Below are positions 1-6,880 of a DNA stretch of 14,430 bases, piece by piece (positions within the stretch are counted from its first letter, which is position 1; every line of letters begins with the position of its first letter). A program made the translations under genes and the position numbers. The notes beneath the pieces are model-generated. The model worked only from the letters and a program-made list of their open reading frames with translations. It had not been told where the DNA came from and did no database searches. The stretch spans positions 1-14,430 of the forward strand of contig VBPK01000157.1 of NCBI GenBank assembly GCA_005877225.1. The letters run 5' to 3'. The stretch is from Nitrososphaerota archaeon (GTDB taxonomy: Archaea; Thermoproteota; Nitrososphaeria; Nitrososphaerales; Gagatemarchaeaceae).

Positions 1-435
1 CGCAGCATCCACCAGTAGCTTTGACGCCGTGGCTGAGAAGATCAGATTCTGGGTTGCAGTGGTGGACCCAGACGCCCCGACCGCGCAGCTGCTCCCTGCC
101 GCCAGTGAGAAGCTGTTGGTTTGTCCTGCCCAGTTGATCGTCGCCGCGGTGACCGTTGTGCTCGCGGTTCCTGTGTTGGAGAGTGTCAGGAAGCTTGACG
201 TCGCCACAAGGGAGCATGTGAAGGTTACACTTGCAAAACTCGCTTTGAAGTCGGCTGCCCTCAGCGATGTCGCTGTCACGGCTACCTGGGCCGAGTTGGT
301 TGATGTTCCGAAGACTCCGAAGACGAATCCAGCGATTGCTACGGATGCCACTAGGGTGACTGCTACGATGAGTACTGTTGCAACGATAGGAGAGATGGCT
401 CTCCTGCCGCGGCTATGGAAGTTGGGCATCTTCAT
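1..435 (-). CDS. Archaeal type IV pilin-like protein (3' end beyond window)
   Basis: The minus strand is open from an ATG at 435 to the window edge, giving 145 residues with no stop. Residues 10-43 carry a class III (prepilin) signal: basic GRRA, then ISPIVATVLI and a continuous hydrophobic helix to about residue 42. This is the archaeal pilin N-terminal pattern (Pilin_N/DUF1628), with prepilin peptidase cleavage expected near A13. The rest is rich in Ser, Thr, Ala and Val, has Cys74 and Cys117 that could pair, and should form a beta-rich extracellular head. No N-X-S/T sequon is seen in the visible part. A TATA-like box about 27 nt upstream supports this start on a leaderless mRNA; a second ATG lies two codons on. 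The protein should be a secreted surface filament subunit, and so a possible acceptor for the neighbouring glycan (inference). Confidence 0.85.
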   Translation of the reverse strand, partial: MKMPNFHSRGRRAISPIVATVLIVAVTLVASVAIAGFVFGVFGTSTNSAQVAVTATSLRAADFKASFASVTFTCSLVATSSFLTLSNTGTASTTVTAATINWAGQTNSFSLAAGSSCAVGASGSTTATQNLIFSATASKLLVDAA

Positions 436-458
436 TGGGATGAAGTTGTCAGGCAAGA

Positions 459-466
459 ATATTAAC
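459..466 (-). promoter_or_regulatory. TATA-like box for the pilin gene
   Basis: The minus strand reads TTAATATT here, centred about 27 nt upstream of the pilin ATG at 435. That spacing fits an archaeal TATA box driving a leaderless transcript that begins at or next to the start codon. The box lies between the stop of the upstream membrane protein (504) and the pilin, so the pilin can be transcribed on its own. Confidence 0.6.
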
Positions 467-503
467 CGTTGTGGAGTTCACGTATAGTTCTCCAATCTAT
501 CCC

Positions 504-1862
504 TTAAGAGCCTTCGAATAGGTCCAATTCCCCAGTGGGAAGGTGTTCCTCTTTGCCTCCTAAATTGCACTTTCGCTTGGGGTGAAGGCTTAACCCGATC
601 CCTTTTGGTACAGGAACGTCCGCCTCTGGTATCAGGGGCGGGTCAGCTGCGACTGACCGATCTCCGAGGGTCCCTTGCACAGAAATTACGCCTAGCGTGA
701 TGACAAGTGGCAGTAGCTCCTGGTAGTACCCGACCAATGTAAGCAAACTTAGCACGGGGCCGATGGAGGAAATCAGCAAAGTTGAAAGTCTTCTAGAGGA
801 GGCAAGCAATAGCCCGTAAACAGGAACCATGTAGTACCCATACACAGGATGAATCAGGATCGAGAAGAGAAGAAAGAAACCTGTGGCAGAGTAGGCGCAG
901 GCTAACTCAAGGAAGTTGTCCCTTCGCCTCAGAGTGTATAGGGCGGGCGCGATTAGAATGAAGAGGGGTATCTGGACGATGGAGCTTATCCACTCGACCG
1001 CATTTATGACTAGAGTCAATAGAGGATTCGGGTAGGTGACAGAGGATGAAATGCACGGCCCATTAGCCGAGGAGGTACGAGGTGTAGAAGGACACTGAGC
1101 TGACGAAAGAGCGCTTGACCCCAACGGAACAGGAGCACTGGAGAGGGAGGGACTTGAGGTCCGCAAGAATCCGTAGCTAGTAGATCCTAGGTATTGATTT
1201 GGCGCAATCAAGAGAAACGGGAGGGAAGCGACGAATACAATTCCCAAGAAAGTCACCATGGCTTTCCATGAGCCTCCTCCGTGATTTCTCATTAGCCATA
1301 CGCCGTAGATAGGTATGACGAAGATGGCCTCCTGTTTCAACAGGACGGCCATGGCGAGTGCGATCGACGAGGGAAGCGGTCTTCCCTCGCGAAGAAGATA
1401 AAGTGAGAGCAGTAGGAAGAAAAACATCGGCTGACTGCTCAGCCAGGAGTAGCCTTCGTAGAAGAGAATGAAGGGCGAGATGGCATACGCGAGCCCCGCG
1501 AGAAAGGCCAGCCTCTCATTCGTGAACTTAAGAACAAAGAAGTAGACAAGTGGAGACGTCGCTGCGTCCGCAGCCAATATCGGCAAGGACGCTGCGTATA
1601 TGCCGCCCAACAGATAGAAGGGCAACAACGAATAAAGGAACAGCGGAGGATAAGAATAGCCGAAATCCCTGTAGGGAAGTAGGCCCTGTGATAAGAAGGA
1701 AAGCTGAAGGCCATAGTACCCGTAGAAATCTCTAAACATCACGAGTGTGGGTAGCCACAGAAGCCCTCCTTGGAATACTGTTCCATACACGACCTGAATA
1801 ATGGATAGGATGGCTCTAGAGGAGGCGGCTACTGCGAGCAACGAGAGTAGGGTCTTTCTCAA
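504..1862 (-). CDS. Multi-pass membrane glycosyltransferase-like protein (GT-C type)
   Basis: The 452-residue protein has many hydrophobic helices. The loop after the first helices (residues 60-77) reads GLLPYRDFGYSYPPLFLY. An acidic loop followed by YPP is typical of GT-C enzymes such as the DUF2029/GT87 and Dol-P-mannosyltransferase-like families, which move sugars from polyprenyl carriers on the outer membrane face. A GT-C role is inferred from topology and this motif only. The start is TTG at 1862, with an in-frame stop just upstream and no clear Shine-Dalgarno sequence. Residues about 235-276 are oddly Ser/Pro-rich, and another frame gives a more protein-like reading there (see findings), so the frame may be locally wrong. 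The last 50 residues are hydrophilic. The pilin gene follows on the same strand. Confidence 0.6.
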   Translation of the reverse strand: MRKTLLSLLAVAASSRAILSIIQVVYGTVFQGGLLWLPTLVMFRDFYGYYGLQLSFLSQGLLPYRDFGYSYPPLFLYSLLPFYLLGGIYAASLPILAADAATSPLVYFFVLKFTNERLAFLAGLAYAISPFILFYEGYSWLSSQPMFFFLLLSLYLLREGRPLPSSIALAMAVLLKQEAIFVIPIYGVWLMRNHGGGSWKAMVTFLGIVFVASLPFLLIAPNQYLGSTSYGFLRTSSPSLSSAPVPLGSSALSSAQCPSTPRTSSANGPCISSSVTYPNPLLTLVINAVEWISSIVQIPLFILIAPALYTLRRRDNFLELACAYSATGFFLLFSILIHPVYGYYMVPVYGLLLASSRRLSTLLISSIGPVLSLLTLVGYYQELLPLVITLGVISVQGTLGDRSVAADPPLIPEADVPVPKGIGLSLHPKRKCNLGGKEEHLPTGELDLFEGS

Positions 1863-2421
1863 ATGTCGTCATCCATCTCTCATATCTCTCCAAGATCGTC
1901 GTTCGTTGATGTCATGCCTTGCGTAGGGCCTTGCACATCAGCGACTTCCCGTTGCTCACTTCGTGTGGGCGTTGGAGTGCAGTGTCAGGCGTCTCTCCCG
2001 AATCAAGAAAGAGATGCAACCACTTCTCTCGGTGAGAAACGCAATCCTCACAATTTATGAATAATGGAGCGTGAATCCATACTGTATTGGGTTATCCACG
2101 GCGCGACTGTTCGAGAAAGCCGACTCGAGGTATCCTTCCATCTCCCTCTATCATGAGCCACAGAGAGGATGCTTGATATCATCGGAGGACGAGCAATGAA
2201 TTTTTTAGGACAAGATGGTTAAGCCCATTTTGCCAATCTTCAGCCGATACCTATCCTATAGTGTAACGATCATAATCCGTCCTGTCTGAGCTATGGATCC
2301 GGCTTGCAAATCTGTGTAGCAATTGAGACACCCATTTAGACGATGAATGATTTTCCACAGTCTGCAGAGCTCGGTCGTGATATCTGTCATTAACGAAACG
2401 GGCCATTAGCTTTCAGATAGA

Positions 2422-2429
2422 GTAAAAAT
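2422..2429 (+). promoter_or_regulatory. Possible TATA box ahead of the structured element
   Basis: The plus strand reads GTAAAAAT, an AT-rich patch in a GC-rich context, centred about 33 nt before the cloverleaf-like element at 2459. If it is a TATA box, transcription would begin near 2450-2455, just outside the closing stem. The match to an archaeal TATA consensus is only fair. Confidence 0.25.
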
Positions 2430-2431
2430 GA

Positions 2432-2447
2432 AGAGCGGTCTCGCTCT
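2432..2447 (+). repeat. Short inverted repeat (6-bp stem, 4-nt loop)
   Basis: AGAGCG and CGCTCT flank a GTCT loop, followed by a pyrimidine-rich run (2448-2458). It sits directly in front of the larger structured element. It could be part of the same RNA, or DNA symmetry around its promoter. Confidence 0.4.
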
Positions 2448-2458
2448 CCTCCTCCCTT

Positions 2459-2521
2459 GAAGCGTGTGCGAGAGTTACTCGCTCAAGAGAGTCCGGACTC
2501 CGCGGGTATCCGCCACGCTTC
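2459..2521 (+). ncRNA. Candidate structured RNA with cloverleaf-like fold
   Basis: A perfect 8-bp closing stem (GAAGCGTG at 2459-2466 with CACGCTTC at 2514-2521) encloses three consecutive hairpins: GCGAG/CTCGC with a 5-nt loop (2468-2482), GAGT/ACTC around CCGG (2489-2500), and GCGG/CCGC around GTAT (2502-2513). Only 8 of the 63 bases lie outside these helices and loops. It is not a standard tRNA: there is no TTCRA T-loop, no 7-nt anticodon loop, and the hairpin loops are too short. It may be a free small RNA or a leader element of the GT2 gene that starts 85 nt downstream. The strand is assumed; the symmetry is nearly the same on both. Confidence 0.35.
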
Positions 2522-2564
2522 CTCCCTATCGATAGATTTCAAATCGAGACTGCCACTCAATAAG

Positions 2565-2583
2565 TCCTTTATCGAAAGTCTGG
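2565..2583 (+). promoter_or_regulatory. Promoter motif of the GT2 gene, shared with the epimerase promoter
   Basis: TCCTTTA is followed directly by TCGAAAGTCTGG. The TTTATC part can serve as a TATA box, which would put the start of transcription near 2595-2598 and leave about 10 nt before the TTG at 2606. The same 7 + 12 bases recur at 9893-9913 with two extra bases between the halves, again in front of a plus-strand gene. Confidence 0.45.
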
Positions 2584-2605
2584 AATTCTTCTAAAAGCGA
2601 GCTAC

Positions 2606-3583
2606 TTGAAGGTCTCTCTCGAATACAAACCCAGAGTTAAGCGAGCTACGTCGGGTCCGCTCGAGGCTGGCATCGCCCAGTCGCTTCTACGGAAGACGCT
2701 TATCGTCGTATGCGCCTATAACGAGGCGAAAGCGCTGCCGACTCTCCTCGAGTCCCTTAAGGGCCGCAACGTGCTTGTTGTTGATGACGGCAGCACCGAC
2801 GGAACAGCAGACCTCTTCAGAAGATACGAGGCAACCGCGCTGACGCATAGTGAGCGACAGGGAAAAGCCGCTTCTCTGCAAGACGCCATCCAACACGCCC
2901 TCGAGGCGGGATACGAGATCATAGTAGAGATCGATGCAGATGTCATACCTGAACCTAGCTCGCTCGAGAGACTCCTTGATTATCTTGCAGACCCAAGCGT
3001 AGGTGCTGTCTCTGTGAGACAGATTCCGGTAGGGCCTCCCAACGTTGCGTACCACATCGACGAACTCATCTGGGCGACTCTGTCCAGCGGAAAGCGGGTC
3101 CAGATGAGTCGCGACGGTTCGAGTCATCTGGGTGCAGCGATGACGGCATTCAAGCCGAAATACCTAGTTTCTGTGACGGGTTCGGTCAACGACGACGAAG
3201 AAATAGGGCAAGGGTTGGCCGCCAAGGGTCTCCGAACCGTCTTTGCTGATGACCTCTCAGTCTTCTTCGACGCCTCTAGCTCCGTAGGTCACATAATGGA
3301 GAGGAGGAAGAGGATGATTGTGGGTCATTGTGCCTATCCTAAGAGCACCGCCCCGAGCATGGAGATTTCAGTCGCTGGTTTGGCAGTCTTCAAGGCTGTC
3401 TTGGAGGCGCCCCGAAGGGTCGTCTGGGCTCTGCCAGCTCTATTTGTAGAATGCTATTCTCGTTTGATGGCCTGGCGTGATATCAGGAGACCCCTGGTTA
3501 GGGAGAAGTACAGGCGGTGGGTAACCACATTTGAGAAGAACCATATTACACAGGCGAGCTCTCCCGATACAGGAACGGCATGA
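2606..3583 (+). CDS. Family 2 glycosyltransferase
   Basis: The protein has 325 residues with a GT-A fold of the GT2 family. It shows a nucleotide-binding start (IVVCAYNE, residues 33-40), VVDDGSTDGT (58-67), HSERQGKAASLQDAI (81-95), and a metal-binding D-A-D at 110-112. An acidic acceptor motif NDDEEIGQGL lies at 195-204, followed by RRKRMIVGH (233-241), which resembles the QxxRW region of processive or lipid-linked GT2 enzymes. A weak hydrophobic stretch near 255-285 could bind membrane. It probably transfers a sugar from a nucleotide donor in the cytoplasm during glycan assembly. The start is TTG at 2606; upstream the frame is open only to a TAA at 2561 and has no other start codon. A 268-nt gap separates it from the E1 pair on the same strand. 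Confidence 0.85.
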   Translation: MKVSLEYKPRVKRATSGPLEAGIAQSLLRKTLIVVCAYNEAKALPTLLESLKGRNVLVVDDGSTDGTADLFRRYEATALTHSERQGKAASLQDAIQHALEAGYEIIVEIDADVIPEPSSLERLLDYLADPSVGAVSVRQIPVGPPNVAYHIDELIWATLSSGKRVQMSRDGSSHLGAAMTAFKPKYLVSVTGSVNDDEEIGQGLAAKGLRTVFADDLSVFFDASSSVGHIMERRKRMIVGHCAYPKSTAPSMEISVAGLAVFKAVLEAPRRVVWALPALFVECYSRLMAWRDIRRPLVREKYRRWVTTFEKNHITQASSPDTGTA

Positions 3584-3822
3584 CCGTTGATTACGCTTTC
3601 TAGCAATTCTTGGAATGAAACCAAGCTTGCTCACCCTCTCCCTGGCGCCCGCATTTGCTAGAGACTTGGGTAGATACGAACCGTTTAGCCAGGTATCCCA
3701 GTACTGCTACGAGTTTGCCTCGGTAGAACACGAACATCTGCCATCGTTCCTTCCTGGATGATAATGTGCCATCTGTTGTCCGACTCCGTTATCTCTCTTT
3801 CCCGCGCATCCCGCTCAAATTG

Positions 3823-3830
3823 TTATTAAG
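3823..3830 (+). promoter_or_regulatory. TATA box of the E1 beta-alpha operon
   Basis: TTATTAAG is centred about 25-26 nt before the ATG at 3852, the distance expected between an archaeal TATA box and the start of transcription. The mRNA would be leaderless, which agrees with the lack of a Shine-Dalgarno sequence in front of that ATG. Confidence 0.65.
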
Positions 3831-3851
3831 AATACGCGTCGACCGACACCC

Positions 3852-4844
3852 ATGGAACCTGCTGTAAAGTCAAGGACCTGGGCCAGGAATCGCCTCATCC
3901 GCGACGGCATCTACAGAGCCATCCATGAGCAGATGAGGACGGACCCTTCAATCTACGTCTTGGGAGAGGGGGCCCACATGAAGGTTCATTACGACGCCCC
4001 TTACATAGAGAAGGACTTCCGCGACAGAATCATCACGCTCCCTATCTCCGAGGACGGTAACACCAACTTCGCAGTGGGCACCTCTCTTGTAGGGGTCAAG
4101 CCGATCGTTGACGTGATAAGCTCAGATTTCCTCTTCAGGACGATGGACAGCATCTGCAACACTGCCGCAAAGCTAAGCCAGATCTCGTCTTTCGTAAACC
4201 AGCCAAAGACGATAGTCGTAAGGTCAGAATTCCTCTTCGGAGGCCCGAGCTCGGGGCAGCGAGTGGAGTCCCTCTTCACGCACATTCCGGGCCTCAACGT
4301 CGTCCTCCCCTCCAACCCCAGAGACGCGAGAGGCCTGATGAAGACGGTGCTGACCAGACCTGGGGTCACAATCTTCTTCGAGGACAGAATGATAAGCGAC
4401 TCTGAGACCAAAGACTCCGACCTAGATGACGGCGTTACCGAGACCATCCCCATCGGAAAGGCAAAACTCAGGCACAGAGGTGATTCCCTGACTATTGTTT
4501 CGTACGCGATAGCCCTGAGGGAGGTCGAGTCCGTCGTTGAGGCTCAGGACGTCGACTGTGACTTGATCGACCTGAGGAGCCTCTATCCGCTTGATTACGA
4601 GACGATAAACAGTTCTGTGACTCGGACGGGAAAGCTGCTGATCGTCGAACCGGATGTGACCTTCGCAGGAGTCGGGGCCGAGGTAGCCGCCGACGTCTCA
4701 GAGCGCTCTCTCCCGATGCTGAAGAGGCGTGTGAAGAGGCTCGGTGCCCCGAGGACGCTCATACCCGTAAGTCAGGACCTGCACATGAAAATGATCCCCT
4801 CAAGAGGGGAGATCGCAGCCTCCATCGGGGAGTTGTTGAGTTGA
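3852..4844 (+). CDS. Thiamine-diphosphate enzyme, 2-oxoacid dehydrogenase E1 beta-like subunit
   Basis: The 330 residues match the E1 beta subunit of pyruvate, branched-chain or acetoin dehydrogenases along their whole length. Recognisable segments are YVLGEG (35-40), LPISEDGNTNFAVGTSLVG (63-81) with Glu67 as the expected cofactor-activating glutamate, the SDFLFRTMDSICNTAAKLS stretch (91-109), HIPGLNVVLPSNPRDARGLM (144-163), and the C-terminal transketolase-like domain with DLIDLRSLYPLD (237-248). In the segment that normally reads HSQ before the EA-FFAH motif, this protein has SGQ, so the conserved active-site His is Ser134. No E2 or E3 gene is nearby. With the alpha subunit it should decarboxylate a 2-oxoacid; in this locus a role in adding an acyl branch to a sugar is possible (inference). 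Confidence 0.85.
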   Translation: MEPAVKSRTWARNRLIRDGIYRAIHEQMRTDPSIYVLGEGAHMKVHYDAPYIEKDFRDRIITLPISEDGNTNFAVGTSLVGVKPIVDVISSDFLFRTMDSICNTAAKLSQISSFVNQPKTIVVRSEFLFGGPSSGQRVESLFTHIPGLNVVLPSNPRDARGLMKTVLTRPGVTIFFEDRMISDSETKDSDLDDGVTETIPIGKAKLRHRGDSLTIVSYAIALREVESVVEAQDVDCDLIDLRSLYPLDYETINSSVTRTGKLLIVEPDVTFAGVGAEVAADVSERSLPMLKRRVKRLGAPRTLIPVSQDLHMKMIPSRGEIAASIGELLS

Positions 4845-5758
4845 TCGACGAGCTGGAGCTCTATGAGCGGATGCTAACGGTAAGGCAGCTTGAGGAGGAA
4901 CTGCAGAAGCTCTGCGTCCTCGGCGAGGCCGGAGACCTCCACTTCAATAAGGGTCAGGAGGCGATATCGGTCGGCGTATGCGCGGCGCTAAAGCCCACCG
5001 ACTACATCGTGACCCATCACCGCACGATCGCTCATGCCATCGCGAAGGGCATAGAGGTCAGACCCCTCGTCGCGGAGCTTCTCGGAAAGGCTACGGGAAT
5101 CAATCGTGGCGTGGCTGGCGAGATGCACTTCACTTACCCCCCGGCCAGGTACATGTTCACCTTCCAGTTGGTAGGGACGTGCGTCCCCGTCGCAGCCGGA
5201 CTCGCGTGGGCGGTGAAGAACTTCCTGAATAAGGCGGAGATTGTGGCCTGCTTCTTCGGTGACGCCGCTACAGGCAACGCGCAGACTCACGAGGGGATTA
5301 ACATAGCGAGCGTGAGAAAGTTGCCGCTCCTCCTGATATGCGAAAACAACGGCGTCGCGGGGAACATAGGAAAGGAATTCTATCTCCCGACAGAGACTGT
5401 CGCAGAACGAGCCCTCTCCTACGGAATCCCGGCCAGGACAGTAGACGGCAACCGTCTTGACGAAGTAGTAGACGCCGCTGGGAAGGCAGCCGGTTACGTG
5501 CGGGAGCACTCTGAGCCTTATCTCGTTGAGATGATGACGACGAGGTTGTCATGGCACAAACAGGGGATGCCGGACGCCCGGAGCAAAGAGGAGATAGCGG
5601 AGCTCGCCAAGCGCGACCCGCTTCTGTACGAGGAGAAGCGGCTGAAGATGACGGAGGCTGAGAAGAAACAGCTGGTTAAGAAGGTCAGCACGAGAATACA
5701 GGAGGCAATTGCCGCGGGTAGGGTTGCCCCCCTCTCCACCTTTCCCGAGCCGGGTTGA
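4841..5758 (+). CDS. Thiamine-diphosphate enzyme, 2-oxoacid dehydrogenase E1 alpha-like subunit
   Basis: The 305 residues align with E1 alpha subunits, somewhat shorter than most (about 320-370). Visible features are VTHHRTIAHAIAKG (57-70), GKATGINRGVAGEMHF (82-97), GTCVPVAAGLAWAVK (112-126), and the cofactor/Mg motif starting GDA at 140-142 and ending CENN at 167-170, with Ala where most members have Gly in GDG. His239 in SWHKQG matches the conserved His of the GHS loop. The C-terminal 60 residues are charged and helical. The start is TTG at 4841, overlapping the beta subunit stop by 4 nt, so the two are translationally coupled. The beta-then-alpha order is the reverse of most bacterial operons. 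The next gene converges from the other strand. Confidence 0.85.
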   Translation: MIDELELYERMLTVRQLEEELQKLCVLGEAGDLHFNKGQEAISVGVCAALKPTDYIVTHHRTIAHAIAKGIEVRPLVAELLGKATGINRGVAGEMHFTYPPARYMFTFQLVGTCVPVAAGLAWAVKNFLNKAEIVACFFGDAATGNAQTHEGINIASVRKLPLLLICENNGVAGNIGKEFYLPTETVAERALSYGIPARTVDGNRLDEVVDAAGKAAGYVREHSEPYLVEMMTTRLSWHKQGMPDARSKEEIAELAKRDPLLYEEKRLKMTEAEKKQLVKKVSTRIQEAIAAGRVAPLSTFPEPG

Positions 5759-5833
5759 CTGCGGGCGACTCGAATATCTGACGCCCAAGATGAGTGTCTG
5801 GACTACCCGACAGCAAGTGTGCACTCGTTCCCT

Positions 5834-6805
5834 CTACCCAGAGGTCAAACGGAGCTCGTGCTGAGTTTTCGCTGAACTTAGTGCTGCTAATGGGAGGAGA
5901 CCATTTCTTACCTTGTAATTCAGATACACCTCGTTGGCGACGTCTCTCAACCACCTGGCCTTGCCAGTCCCGATTGAGGAGCCGCTCATGCTACCGATCT
6001 TGAAGTCGACGAGGGAGCGCCCTTCCGGCGCGGCGAGCCGCCAAGAGAGGTCTATGTCTTCAGGGCCATTAATGTAAGTTTCATCAAACAGCTTTCCCTC
6101 GGCCCCCCTGACAAGAGCTGAACTGAATATGAAAAAGTCGCCCCCGTTGGGAAATCTGTACAGGGTTTTGTACAGGAGAGGGTATCTTCTCCCCTGGTGA
6201 CCTATGATCAGTTCTACCTTGAATCTTCTCTGTATGAGAACTCTTTCTCGCCACAGCCCGCCGACCAGCGCGGACATGAGATTCCTGACGGCGGTTGACT
6301 TGGCTATCTTCAGGAGATACGAATGGCCAGGGGTTGGAGGCCTGGCAAACACTGTTCTGATTCGCTCGCTCTTCAGACGCGCGAGGCGGTCGTCGAGGAT
6401 TGAAATGTCGTCAATTCTGTACACGTCGTCGTTGCTCACGATTACCCAGTCGGGGTCGAACTTCAGCGCGTCTCCGAGCCCGATGTTGCAATTCCTGGCG
6501 AGGTTGAAATAGGGGTCCGCGCCGCTCTCGACGAATACGATCTGCAGCCCCTTGAAGATATTTCTGCACGATGCCGCGAGTCCGCTGTCGAAGTCTCTTG
6601 TAGGAATCACCACAACCACGTCGTGGTTTCCTTCGACCTCCCTTATCACCGAACGACCGTGGGGCCTGTTCCTCATCCACTGCACTATGCCCTCGTAGTC
6701 ATCGAAGCGATTGTAGAACTTAATCAGATCGTCGGGGTTGTCGCTCGAGAAAAGGGCATTGAGCTCGTCATGACCCGTTGGTGCTACCCCGCCGGGCTGG
6801 GTCAT
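5834..6805 (-). CDS. Glycosyltransferase with GT-A (family 2-like) fold
   Basis: The 323 residues include HDVVVVIPTR (61-70), a conserved donor-side stretch NLARNCNIGLGDAL (101-114), and DWVIVSNDDVYRIDD (119-133), in which NDD is the metal-binding DxD-type motif. NGGDFFIFSSALV (220-232) and FDETYINGPEDIDLSWRL (240-257) are the acceptor and catalytic-base region typical of rhamnosyltransferase-like GT2 enzymes. A 60-residue N-terminal extension (SSDNPDDLIKFYNRFDDYEG and on) precedes the fold. The ATG at 6805 is bounded by an in-frame stop about 8 codons upstream. The gene is last in the rmlB-rmlD-rmlA operon, 75 nt after rmlA, and may use the sugar that operon makes. Its end converges with the E1 alpha gene, 75 nt away. 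Confidence 0.8.
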   Translation of the reverse strand: MTQPGGVAPTGHDELNALFSSDNPDDLIKFYNRFDDYEGIVQWMRNRPHGRSVIREVEGNHDVVVVIPTRDFDSGLAASCRNIFKGLQIVFVESGADPYFNLARNCNIGLGDALKFDPDWVIVSNDDVYRIDDISILDDRLARLKSERIRTVFARPPTPGHSYLLKIAKSTAVRNLMSALVGGLWRERVLIQRRFKVELIIGHQGRRYPLLYKTLYRFPNGGDFFIFSSALVRGAEGKLFDETYINGPEDIDLSWRLAAPEGRSLVDFKIGSMSGSSIGTGKARWLRDVANEVYLNYKVRNGLLPLAALSSAKTQHELRLTSG

Positions 6806-6880
6806 TCTCCAGCAGCTCGCTGTGAGCTAACCCACGACTGAAGCCTGCCCGAGCAGAACAGTATCACGCATCCTCCGGGG

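Larger units (their letters stand above)
1863..2605. other. Long intergenic region without a convincing gene
   Basis: This 743-nt stretch separates the divergent membrane protein (minus) and GT2 gene (plus). No frame in it has protein-like composition or a recognisable motif. A 65-codon plus frame at 1863-2060 is Ser/Cys-rich and has no promoter or family resemblance. The left two thirds show only scattered AT-rich patches, such as a T6 run near 2200. The right third holds a small hairpin at 2432-2447, a cloverleaf-like structure at 2459-2521, and the promoter motif of the GT2 gene at 2565-2583. Confidence 0.6.

Noticed and set aside
29..487. Plus-strand open frame of 152 codons at the left edge
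   Set aside because: It lies opposite the pilin. The minus-strand translation has a perfect class III signal and hydrophobic helix, while the plus-strand reading has no family resemblance.
1863..2060. Plus-strand 65-codon frame right after the membrane protein start
   Set aside because: It has Ser/Cys-rich, low-information composition, no promoter or Shine-Dalgarno sequence, and no motif.
2459..2521. tRNA gene
   Set aside because: The overall cloverleaf shape is there, but there is no T-loop consensus, no 7-nt anticodon loop and no CCA-compatible layout, and it is only 63 nt long.
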